The translations under genes and the position numbers were made by a program. A stretch of DNA of 5,192 nucleotides, from positions 1 through 5,192 of the forward strand of contig DMYZ01000250.1 in the NCBI GenBank assembly GCA_003483565.1. Reading direction: 5' to 3'. Below the pieces are notes generated by a model, which was given only the letters and a program-made list of their open reading frames with translations, had not been told where the DNA came from and searched no databases. Position 1 is the stretch's first letter. The number at the start of each line of letters is the position of its first letter. This DNA comes from Prevotella sp. (GTDB taxonomy: Bacteria > Bacteroidota > Bacteroidia > Bacteroidales > Bacteroidaceae). Shown here piece by piece: positions 1 through 4,977 of the stretch.

Positions 1-17
1 GTAAAAGTAGTGTCCAT
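1..17 (-). CDS. possible start of a divergent gene leaving the window (partial)
   Basis: On the minus strand an ATG at 17-15 opens a frame reading M-D-T-T-F with no stop before the window edge. It lies just downstream of a good minus-strand promoter (24-56). The expected transcription start is within a few bases of this ATG, so a gene starting here would be nearly leaderless; the real start may instead lie further left. Only five full codons are visible, so no product can be named. The promoter, rather than the codons, is the main reason to expect a leftward gene. Confidence 0.2.
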
Positions 18-23
18 TTCATG

Positions 24-56
24 CAAAGGTACGAGTTTTTTTGCTAACTTTGCAAA
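24..56 (-). promoter_or_regulatory. Bacteroidetes-type promoter, leftward
   Basis: Read on the minus strand, TTTG (56-53) is followed after 21 bp by TACCTTTG (31-24). This matches the Bacteroidetes sigma factor consensus of TTTG about 19-21 bp before TAnnTTTG. It should start transcription at roughly 16-18, leaving the window to the left. It is interleaved with the rightward promoter: the palindrome TTTGCAAA at 49-56 supplies the end of the rightward -7 box and the leftward -33 box. Confidence 0.6.
45..52 (+). promoter_or_regulatory. -7 box of the transporter operon promoter
   Basis: TAACTTTG at 45-52 followed by C matches the Bacteroidetes -7 element TAnnTTTG. Expected initiation is near 58-60, giving a 5' leader of about 20 nt before the ATG at 78. 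The -33 box is poor: no TTTG lies at the normal spacing, and the nearest candidate, TTTC at 17-20, is 24 bp away. The promoter may therefore be weak or need an activator. It overlaps the divergent leftward promoter, so the two may compete or share regulation. Confidence 0.55.
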
Positions 57-77
57 AGTAACATCAATGTTTAGGAT

Positions 78-266
78 ATGGATATTAAACAATACAGACA
101 AGCGATTACTGATATTCTGGCCAACAGTCGGGACGAAGAAGGAAATATTCGCATGACGGAACAGGAAATCCACGAGATTCTGGATGATTTCAGCGACGAG
201 GAACTGGAAGATGGTATGCTATTTAATTCTCCTGAGGATGTAGCCGAGATCATTCTGGAAGGCTAA
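78..266 (+). CDS. small acidic hypothetical protein, first gene of the transporter operon
   Basis: This 62-residue protein is not one I recognise. It has no signal peptide, membrane segment or cysteine, so it should be cytoplasmic. It is strongly acidic, with D/E clusters around residues 28-46, and looks helical: a first helix at about 2-17, a second at about 26-37, and a C-terminal helix beginning at the N-S-P-E-D cap (residues 50-54). It is likely real because it starts about 20 nt after a promoter-like -7 box, and its TAA shares one base with the ATG of the next gene (TAATG, 264-268), as expected for translational coupling. An ATG at 67 opens a different frame of only 29 codons and is not used here. 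It could be a regulator or partner of the transporter, or simply co-transcribed; the sequence does not decide. Coding status is fairly sure, function unknown. Confidence 0.75.
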   Translation: MDIKQYRQAITDILANSRDEEGNIRMTEQEIHEILDDFSDEELEDGMLFNSPEDVAEIILEG

Positions 267-1783
267 TGAAAAAATCATATATTTTATCCCCTTCACTTAT
301 CAGGACTACAGGAGCCTGCACCATGCTTTTTCTAATATTGCTTCTGTCTGCCTGTTCAAAAAAAAGAAATCACACTATTCAATCACCTGATGATATCCGG
401 GGAGCTGTCATCGGCGTACAACTGGGAACCACAGGTGACGTTGAGGCTTCAAAATTTGAAGGTGACAAGGCTGGTACACTAATCGAACGATATACCAAAA
501 CGGCAGATGCCATACAAGCCCTGACACAAGGAAAAATCGATTGTGTCATTGATGACGAACAACCTTCTTTGGCTTTTGTCTCACAAAACAATAATATTAA
601 AATCCTCCCGCAAAAGTTTCATAAAGAAAATTTTGCATTTTGTTTTGCAAAGGACAACGAGGAACTTCGCAACAAGGTAAATTATGCCATTGACAAACTG
701 AGGAAAAATGGTATCATTGACTCTATAGAAAATCTCCATATCCACAAAAACATTACCAGAGCCTATCAGAAAAAAAATATAAAACGCAATAACGGCACAC
801 TCGTCATAGCGACAAACGCGACTTACAAACCGTATGAATATTATGACAACGGCAATATTGTCGGTATTGATATCGATATCATGCAGGCTATTTGTGACAT
901 ACTGGGGATGAATATGGATATTGAGGATATGAATTTTGATGCAGTCATTACTTCTGTACAGACAGGAAAAGCTGATATTGGAGCCTCCGGCATCACCGTT
1001 ACCCCTGACAGGAAAAAAAATATACTCTTTTCCCATCCCTACACTTCCTGCAACCTGGTCGTCACCGTAAGACAAGGAGTCATCAAGACTCAACATACTT
1101 CTCTTGTCCAAAAATTCAAAGATAACTTCATCACAGAGCACCGCTACCGCTATCTGCTGGAAGGACTGGGGAACACACTAATCATCACAGTCTTCGCTAT
1201 TCTTATATCTCTTGTTCTAGGGACACTCATCGCCATTGTCCGAACTGCTCATGACAGCAATGGCAACTACCTGCTTCTCAACTTGTTATGCAAATTCTAC
1301 CTAACAATTATCCGAGGCACCCCTACTATGGTGCAGTTGCTGATTATCTACTATGTGGTCTTTGCCGCAGCTGACATCAGTAAAGTTTTTGTTGCCATTG
1401 TCGCTTTCGGACTCAATTCCTCAGCTTATCTCGCAGAGGTAGTCCGTTCCGGCATCTCTTCCATCGATAAAGGACAGATGGAAGCAGGAAGAAGCCTTGG
1501 CCTCAGTTATGCACAGACCATGAGGCTCGTCATTCTTCCACAGGCCTTCAAGAATGTTCTTCCTGCCATAGGAAACGAGCTCATCACATTGCTAAAGGAA
1601 ACCTCTATCAGCGGTTATATCGGGCTTGTAGACTTGACTAAAGGAAGCGACATTATACGGTCCATCACTTACGATGCTATTATGCCGCTGACTTTTGTTG
1701 CCCTTATCTACCTTACTATTGTGATGGGACTGAGTGCAGGAGTAAGTCATCTGGAAAAGAAACTAAACAAACATGAAAGATAA
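266..1783 (+). CDS. polar amino acid ABC transporter, fused substrate-binding protein and permease (permuted binding domain)
   Basis: This 505-residue protein joins the receptor and the membrane channel of a family-3 (polar amino acid) ABC importer. Residues 1-30 form a lipoprotein-type signal with lipobox L27-S-A-C30. Residues about 41-161 match the second half of a GlnH-like protein (GVQLGTTG at 50-57, D97, and closing helices ending in an NGIIDSI motif). After a linker of about 15 residues, 177-270 match the first half (ATNATYKPYEY at 182-192, G242, T244, R249, the usual carboxylate-binding Arg). The order is thus reversed relative to a standard binding protein. The permease follows from about 287, with roughly five membrane segments (about 303-326, 336-349, 355-369, 373-390, 471-492), RGTP at 350-353, and the EAA loop at 391-427 (E406-A-G, G412, I423-L-P425) that docks the ATPase. 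Start 266 is chosen because it gives a basic n-region and couples to the upstream stop. ATG 323 has AGGAG eight bases upstream but would leave a signal without positive charge. The end overlaps the ATPase gene by 11 nt. Substrate is unproven. Confidence 0.9.
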   Translation: MKKSYILSPSLIRTTGACTMLFLILLLSACSKKRNHTIQSPDDIRGAVIGVQLGTTGDVEASKFEGDKAGTLIERYTKTADAIQALTQGKIDCVIDDEQPSLAFVSQNNNIKILPQKFHKENFAFCFAKDNEELRNKVNYAIDKLRKNGIIDSIENLHIHKNITRAYQKKNIKRNNGTLVIATNATYKPYEYYDNGNIVGIDIDIMQAICDILGMNMDIEDMNFDAVITSVQTGKADIGASGITVTPDRKKNILFSHPYTSCNLVVTVRQGVIKTQHTSLVQKFKDNFITEHRYRYLLEGLGNTLIITVFAILISLVLGTLIAIVRTAHDSNGNYLLLNLLCKFYLTIIRGTPTMVQLLIIYYVVFAAADISKVFVAIVAFGLNSSAYLAEVVRSGISSIDKGQMEAGRSLGLSYAQTMRLVILPQAFKNVLPAIGNELITLLKETSISGYIGLVDLTKGSDIIRSITYDAIMPLTFVALIYLTIVMGLSAGVSHLEKKLNKHER

Positions 1784-2516
1784 AACACTCATTCAGATAA
1801 ATCACCTGAAGAAAACCTTCGGCAACCACGAAGTGCTGAAAGATATCAATCTGACAATCTCACAGGGAGAAGTGATCTCTATCATCGGACCTTCCGGCTG
1901 CGGCAAATCAACGTTTCTCCGTAGTCTGAACGGATTGGAGCACCCTTCTAACGGGGAAATCTTTTTCGAAAACATCAACATCACCTCAAAAAAGACTGAT
2001 ATCAATATGCTACGCTCGCGAATCGGTATGGTATTCCAGCAGTTCAACCTCTTTCCCAACATGACTATTAAAAAGAACATCATGATGGCCCCTATCTCAC
2101 TTGGCAAACTAAATAAAGAAGAAGCAGCAGAAAAAGCAGATGAACTGCTGAAGCGTATCGGACTCTATGAGAAAGCAGAAGAATACCCTGATGTCCTTTC
2201 CGGTGGACAGAAACAGCGCATTGCCATTATCCGAGCCCTGGCCATGAATCCGGATATCATGCTCTTCGACGAACCGACTTCTGCCCTGGACCCTGAAATG
2301 GTCGGCGAAGTGCTGAACTTGATGAAAGAACTGGCTTCCGAAGGTATGACAATGGTCGTGGTAACCCATGAAATGACCTTTGCTCGTGATGTTGCCAATC
2401 GCATCTTATTTTTCAGTGACGGCTATATTACAGAGGATAACACCCCTGAAGAAATATTTATGCATCCCAAATCACCGAGACTAAAAGAATTTCTCAGTGC
2501 CGTGGCCTCTTCATAA
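1773..2516 (+). CDS. glnQ: polar amino acid ABC transporter ATP-binding protein (GlnQ/HisP family)
   Basis: This 247-residue cytoplasmic ATPase powers the importer whose receptor and channel are encoded just upstream. All nucleotide-binding motifs are intact: aromatic A-loop F16, Walker A GPSGCGKST (39-47), Q-loop in VFQQFNLFP (87-95), ABC signature LSGGQKQR (142-149), Walker B IMLFDEP (162-168, catalytic E167), D-loop SALD (170-173) and switch His H199 (VTHEM). Length and the VFQQFNLFP segment fit the GlnQ/HisP/ArtP group of polar amino acid ATPases. The ATG at 1773 lies inside the end of the permease gene (11-nt overlap, different frame), so the two are probably translationally coupled and made in equal amounts. 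The motif series shows an active ATPase. The amino acid transported cannot be read from this subunit, so the symbol denotes the family only. No clear rightward terminator follows. Confidence 0.93.
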   Translation: MKDKTLIQINHLKKTFGNHEVLKDINLTISQGEVISIIGPSGCGKSTFLRSLNGLEHPSNGEIFFENINITSKKTDINMLRSRIGMVFQQFNLFPNMTIKKNIMMAPISLGKLNKEEAAEKADELLKRIGLYEKAEEYPDVLSGGQKQRIAIIRALAMNPDIMLFDEPTSALDPEMVGEVLNLMKELASEGMTMVVVTHEMTFARDVANRILFFSDGYITEDNTPEEIFMHPKSPRLKEFLSAVASS

Positions 2517-2561
2517 TAAAAAAGAGTGGAACTTACGGTAACAACCATAATCCCCACTCTT
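2516..2561 (-). terminator. intrinsic terminator of the DXS-like gene
   Basis: Read on the minus strand, an 8-bp stem AAGAGTGG/CCACTCTT (2561-2554 with 2529-2522) encloses a second 7-bp stem UUAUGGU/ACCGUAA (2550-2544 with 2539-2533) capped by UGUU. The two are separated by a GGA/GUU step that forms two G-U wobbles. A T run (complement of 2518-2523) follows, about 35 nt after the DXS-like stop codon. In the plus-strand RNA the wobbles become A-C mismatches and no U tract follows, so the signal is mainly leftward. It fills most of the 78-bp gap between the convergent genes. Confidence 0.8.
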
Positions 2562-2594
2562 CACAATCCATTAACGAGACACTTAAAAACGACC

Positions 2595-4355
2595 TTATAT
2601 CATCGATTTTTTAATGTCCTCTACCATTTGTTCCTCTGTAAGATGGTTATCAGCCAACAGCTGGCTGACCTCATAACGGTCATACAATTTTTTCTTGACA
2701 CCAAAATTGATAACCTTCATATCTGAAGGACCATAAAAACGGGCAATACGCTCTCCAAAGCCACCATCAAGCGAGCCATCTTCTATCGTTGCTACTAATA
2801 TATGATTCTTCTTCAATTCATTCAGCAGATCAGCATCCTCACCAGATAGATAACGTGGATTTATCAAAGTTGCATCAATGCCTTCATCGGCAAGAGCAGT
2901 GGCTACAGCTTCACCTTTAGCAAAAAAATCACCGACTGCCAACAAAGCGACTTTCTCCCCCCAATGCATAACCTTATATTTATTCAATGCAGAATAATCC
3001 TTATCAACATTCTCCGTTGTATGATTGCATCCAAATGCAGGCACACGAATAGCTACAGAGTATTTGTCCTGTTCTATAGCCCACTCCTCCATGGCTATAA
3101 GCTCCTCATAAGTAGTTGGAGCAAGATATATCAAATTAGGAATATGACTGAGCATAGGGATATCGAAAAAACAAATATGCGTAAAATCATTCATTCCATA
3201 TACAGAGGCACCCATAACATTGATAACTGCCGGATTACCATTGACAGCCAGGTCCTGACAAGTCTGATCATAAGTACGCTGCAGGAAAGTAGCAAAGGTA
3301 CTATACACCGGATGAGCGCCACGCTTGGCCATACCGGAAGCGAGAGCGACAGCCTCTTCCTCAGCAATACCGACATCAATATACTGCTGGCCTGCAGCCT
3401 TTCGACGCTCTGCCGTCAGACCTAAAACAGCAGGAACGGCAGATGCGATCAATACCATCTTCGGGTCTTTCTTCAAACGGTCAAAGAGCCAGTTACCCAG
3501 AAGCATATTCATATTCTCGCCACCTGTATTCACAGATTTCAAACTTCCGTCTTCAATGTTGAAAGGCATGCTCCAGTGCCAGCGTTCCTTATTCTCTACT
3601 GCCGGAAGATAACCATGTCCCTTTTCTGTATGAATATGAACAACTACAGGATGATCAATATCTTTCACTTTACGAAAAGCCTCAACAAGTTTACTTACAT
3701 TGTTACCGTCTTCAACATAGAGATAATCAAATCCAAAAGCCTTAAAAAAGTTATTGGATGCCTGTCCGTCGCTTTCCCGGAGTTCCTTTAAATTACGGTA
3801 AAGTCCTCCATGAACCTCAGCAATACTCATCTCATTATCATTGACTATGATAATCGCGTTGGTACCAATCTCACTTACGGTATCAAGTCCTTCAAAAGCC
3901 TCACCACCGGAAAGAGAACCATCTCCAATAACGGCAATAACATTTTCCTTACCTCCTAGGATGTCTCGCCCTTTCATCATTCCTGATATCAAGGAAACGG
4001 AAGTAGAAGTATGTCCAATCTCAAAGTTGTCGTATTCAGGATTTTCCAAAGGAGAAGAATAACCGGAAATACCATCCATCTTGCTAGCATCAAGGAAGCC
4101 ATCCTTACGGCCTGTCAACATTTTATGTGGATAACTCTGATGGGATATGTCAAACACGATCTTATCCTCAGGAGCATTGAAAACATAATGAAGAGCTACT
4201 GTGCCTTCTGTAAAACCAAGATTCGGTCCGACATGACCGCCATGCTGGCTTACACGGTTAAGTATGCCCTTACGGATTTCATCAGCAAGGATATTCAACT
4301 CATCAATAGATAAATCCTTTATATCTTGAGGACTGTTGATTTTTTCTATATACAT
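2595..4355 (-). CDS. DXS-like transketolase-family thiamine-diphosphate enzyme, reaction uncertain
   Basis: This 586-residue cytoplasmic protein has the three-domain order of 1-deoxy-D-xylulose-5-phosphate synthase. The N-terminal domain carries HGGHVGPNLG (38-47), DISHQSYPHK (69-78) and the diphosphate motif G144-D-G with N174 in VNDNEMSI (171-178). The pyrimidine domain carries DVGIAE with catalytic-type E332 and FLQRTYDQ (357-364). A transketolase C-terminal domain covers about 465-575. These features support cofactor binding. However, residues usual in DXS are changed: GIAEQHA is GIAEEEA here, DGHD is DGNN (216-219), and the DRAGLVGADG segment becomes MGASVYGMND (381-390), losing its Arg and Asp; R437 is kept. 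At 586 residues it is also somewhat shorter than E. coli DXS (about 620). By family knowledge DXS condenses pyruvate with glyceraldehyde 3-phosphate for isoprenoid, thiamine and pyridoxal synthesis. Because substrate-site residues differ, I infer a paralogue with another acceptor rather than the housekeeping enzyme. The ATG at 4355 fits the promoter about 46 nt upstream. The gene appears monocistronic, with its own terminator. Confidence 0.88.
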   Translation of the reverse strand: MYIEKINSPQDIKDLSIDELNILADEIRKGILNRVSQHGGHVGPNLGFTEGTVALHYVFNAPEDKIVFDISHQSYPHKMLTGRKDGFLDASKMDGISGYSSPLENPEYDNFEIGHTSTSVSLISGMMKGRDILGGKENVIAVIGDGSLSGGEAFEGLDTVSEIGTNAIIIVNDNEMSIAEVHGGLYRNLKELRESDGQASNNFFKAFGFDYLYVEDGNNVSKLVEAFRKVKDIDHPVVVHIHTEKGHGYLPAVENKERWHWSMPFNIEDGSLKSVNTGGENMNMLLGNWLFDRLKKDPKMVLIASAVPAVLGLTAERRKAAGQQYIDVGIAEEEAVALASGMAKRGAHPVYSTFATFLQRTYDQTCQDLAVNGNPAVINVMGASVYGMNDFTHICFFDIPMLSHIPNLIYLAPTTYEELIAMEEWAIEQDKYSVAIRVPAFGCNHTTENVDKDYSALNKYKVMHWGEKVALLAVGDFFAKGEAVATALADEGIDATLINPRYLSGEDADLLNELKKNHILVATIEDGSLDGGFGERIARFYGPSDMKVINFGVKKKLYDRYEVSQLLADNHLTEEQMVEDIKKSMI

Positions 4356-4400
4356 TTTATTATATTATTTTTGATTTATCGTTATTCCTAAATTTCTGTT

Positions 4401-4409
4401 GCAAAGATA
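4401..4409 (-). promoter_or_regulatory. -7 box of the DXS-like gene promoter
   Basis: On the minus strand 4409-4401 reads TATCTTTGC, an exact Bacteroidetes -7 element (TAnnTTTG). Transcription should start near 4395, giving an AT-rich leader of about 40 nt before the ATG at 4355. No good TTTG lies 19-21 bp upstream, so the -33 box is weak. The leader has no Shine-Dalgarno sequence, only an A/T-rich stretch before the start codon, which is normal for this phylum. Confidence 0.6.
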
Positions 4410-4602
4410 AACCTTTTCGAGAAAAGTGAAGCTAAACAAATTACAGATTATTAGACCTAAATCACAGATAAATAAGATTCCGGTGCCTCTGTCTATAAAA
4501 AATGTCAACAGATTATCAAAAGAAGAAGAAGATAAGGAGCTACCATAAACCTGTCACATTTACATTCGTTTATTGAAGATTTGAGCTTATTAACTATTAT
4601 TT

Positions 4603-4634
4603 TTTGCAGCTAATGAAATTATTTTCTACATTTG
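4603..4634 (+). promoter_or_regulatory. consensus promoter of a candidate small RNA
   Basis: TTTG (4603-4606), a 20-bp spacer and TACATTTG (4627-4634), then CATCCG, match both Bacteroidetes promoter boxes at ideal spacing. It is the best plus-strand promoter in the window. Transcription should begin near 4640-4642. It is 345 bp from the eno start codon and a strong terminator intervenes, so its target is not obviously eno. Confidence 0.7.
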
Positions 4635-4640
4635 CATCCG

Positions 4641-4778
4641 TAAAAATGATACTAAATGTTTTGGTTATAAATTAGGTTATACGTTAATAGTTTATTAGAG
4701 TTTTAAAGTAAAAAGATTAGTGAATCAATAAAATTATCGCCCCGGACTTCTTTGTGAAAAGGTGTCCGGGGTGTTTTT
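4641..4778 (+). ncRNA. candidate small RNA of about 138 nt between promoter and terminator
   Basis: A consensus promoter ends at 4634 and an intrinsic terminator ends at 4778, with no coding frame of useful length between them. This predicts a short free-standing transcript. The body (4641-4737) is about four-fifths A/T, with little stable structure apart from the terminator hairpin. It carries GGTTATA twice, at 4663-4669 and 4675-4681, and a looser pair TTAATAG/TTTATTAG at about 4684-4697. An ATG at 4646 opens only nine codons before TAG (reading M-I-L-N-V-L-V-I-N), so a leader peptide is possible but unlikely. It does not look like tRNA, tmRNA, RNase P, SRP RNA or 6S RNA: the ends do not pair and it is too short and unstructured. 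The 5' end is estimated from the promoter. A terminated leader of eno is an alternative, but eno has its own promoter downstream. Confidence 0.5.
4738..4778 (+). terminator. strong intrinsic terminator with GUGA tetraloop
   Basis: CCCCGGAC (4740-4747) pairs with GTCCGGGG (4764-4771). After one U-U mismatch and a U-G wobble the stem continues as CUUU/AAAG (4750-4753 with 4758-4761), closed by a GUGA loop (GNRA type). C4738-G4773 and G4739-U4772 can extend the base. TTTTT follows at 4774-4778. It is the most GC-rich structure in an otherwise AT-rich region. The complementary strand has only a mixed A/T stretch after the stem, so leftward termination would be weaker. Confidence 0.88.
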
Positions 4779-4789
4779 ATATATTCTTA

Positions 4790-4817
4790 TGAAATGTAAA
4801 GTCGATCTTTCATTTCA
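4790..4817. repeat. imperfect inverted repeat between small RNA terminator and eno promoter
   Basis: TGAAATG (4790-4796), one bulged T, and AAAG (4798-4801) pair with CTTT (4807-4810) and CATTTCA (4811-4817) around a five-base TCGAT loop, giving 11 bp in total. No T tract follows in the plus direction, so it is not a terminator for rightward transcription. It lies about 70 bp upstream of the eno -33 box. It may be a DNA operator, or a processing or transcript-end hairpin for readthrough RNA. In such AT-rich DNA it could also be chance. Confidence 0.35.
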
Positions 4818-4889
4818 CCTTATAATATAGTCCAAATAGACAAAAAATCAAAATTATACCCTCTTCAGCGAAATTAAAAAGGCTATAAA

Positions 4890-4921
4890 TTTCTATTTTT
4901 CACAAAATGGTATTATTTTTG
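4890..4921 (+). promoter_or_regulatory. promoter of eno
   Basis: TTTC (4890-4893), a 20-bp spacer and TATTTTTG (4914-4921) followed by C fit the Bacteroidetes promoter pattern, with one mismatch in the -33 box. Initiation near 4928 gives a leader of about 50 nt before the eno ATG at 4978. The leader is very AT-rich and lacks a Shine-Dalgarno sequence. Confidence 0.65.
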
Positions 4922-4977
4922 CAATAGGATAATAACAGTAAAAACGTTTTTATAAACATATAATAAAAATAAGAATT

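Larger units (their letters stand above)
4356..4977. other. 622-bp intergenic region upstream of eno
   Basis: This AT-rich stretch holds no credible protein gene in either direction. From left to right it contains the leader and promoter of the DXS-like gene (to 4409), a featureless segment (about 4410-4600) with only a 9-base repeat ACAGATTAT at 4443 and 4508, and a consensus promoter (4603-4634). Then come a short transcribed segment with a strong terminator (4738-4778), an isolated imperfect hairpin (4790-4817), the eno promoter (4890-4921) and the eno leader. Nothing could be assigned in 4410-4600 or 4818-4889. Confidence 0.8.

Noticed and set aside
120..164. EF-hand-like calcium loop in the 62-residue protein (about residues 17-28)
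   Set aside because: Gly, Ile and Glu fall at suitable loop positions, but the first ligand is Ser instead of Asp and there is no paired second hand. Chance is likely in so acidic a protein.
310..325. AGGAG followed by ATG at 323 as the true start of the fusion protein
   Set aside because: This start would give a signal peptide with no basic n-region, whereas the ATG at 266 gives M-K-K, a fuller leader and overlap with the upstream stop. Bacteroidetes rarely depend on Shine-Dalgarno sites.
581..1141. 186-codon minus-strand open frame antisense to the transporter fusion
   Set aside because: It lies wholly inside a strongly conserved gene on the other strand, has no promoter or recognisable domain, and reads like a low-complexity shadow.
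2964..3425. 153-codon plus-strand open frame opposite the DXS-like gene
   Set aside because: The minus-strand frame encodes conserved thiamine-diphosphate enzyme motifs over the same bases; the plus-strand product has no recognisable feature.
4443..4516. Repeated ACAGATTAT (4443 and 4508) as a regulatory or phage-type repeat
   Set aside because: Only two copies of a 9-base AT-rich word, with irregular surroundings and no further copies in this region; easily chance.
4641..4778. 6S RNA or other housekeeping RNA for the short transcript
   Set aside because: The ends do not pair into a long closing stem, the body is nearly unstructured, and the length is short for 6S, tmRNA, SRP or RNase P RNA.
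4849..4856. Minus-strand TAATTTTG as another leftward promoter
   Set aside because: It has no -33 partner at proper spacing, lies in very AT-rich DNA, and has no leftward gene before the small RNA region.
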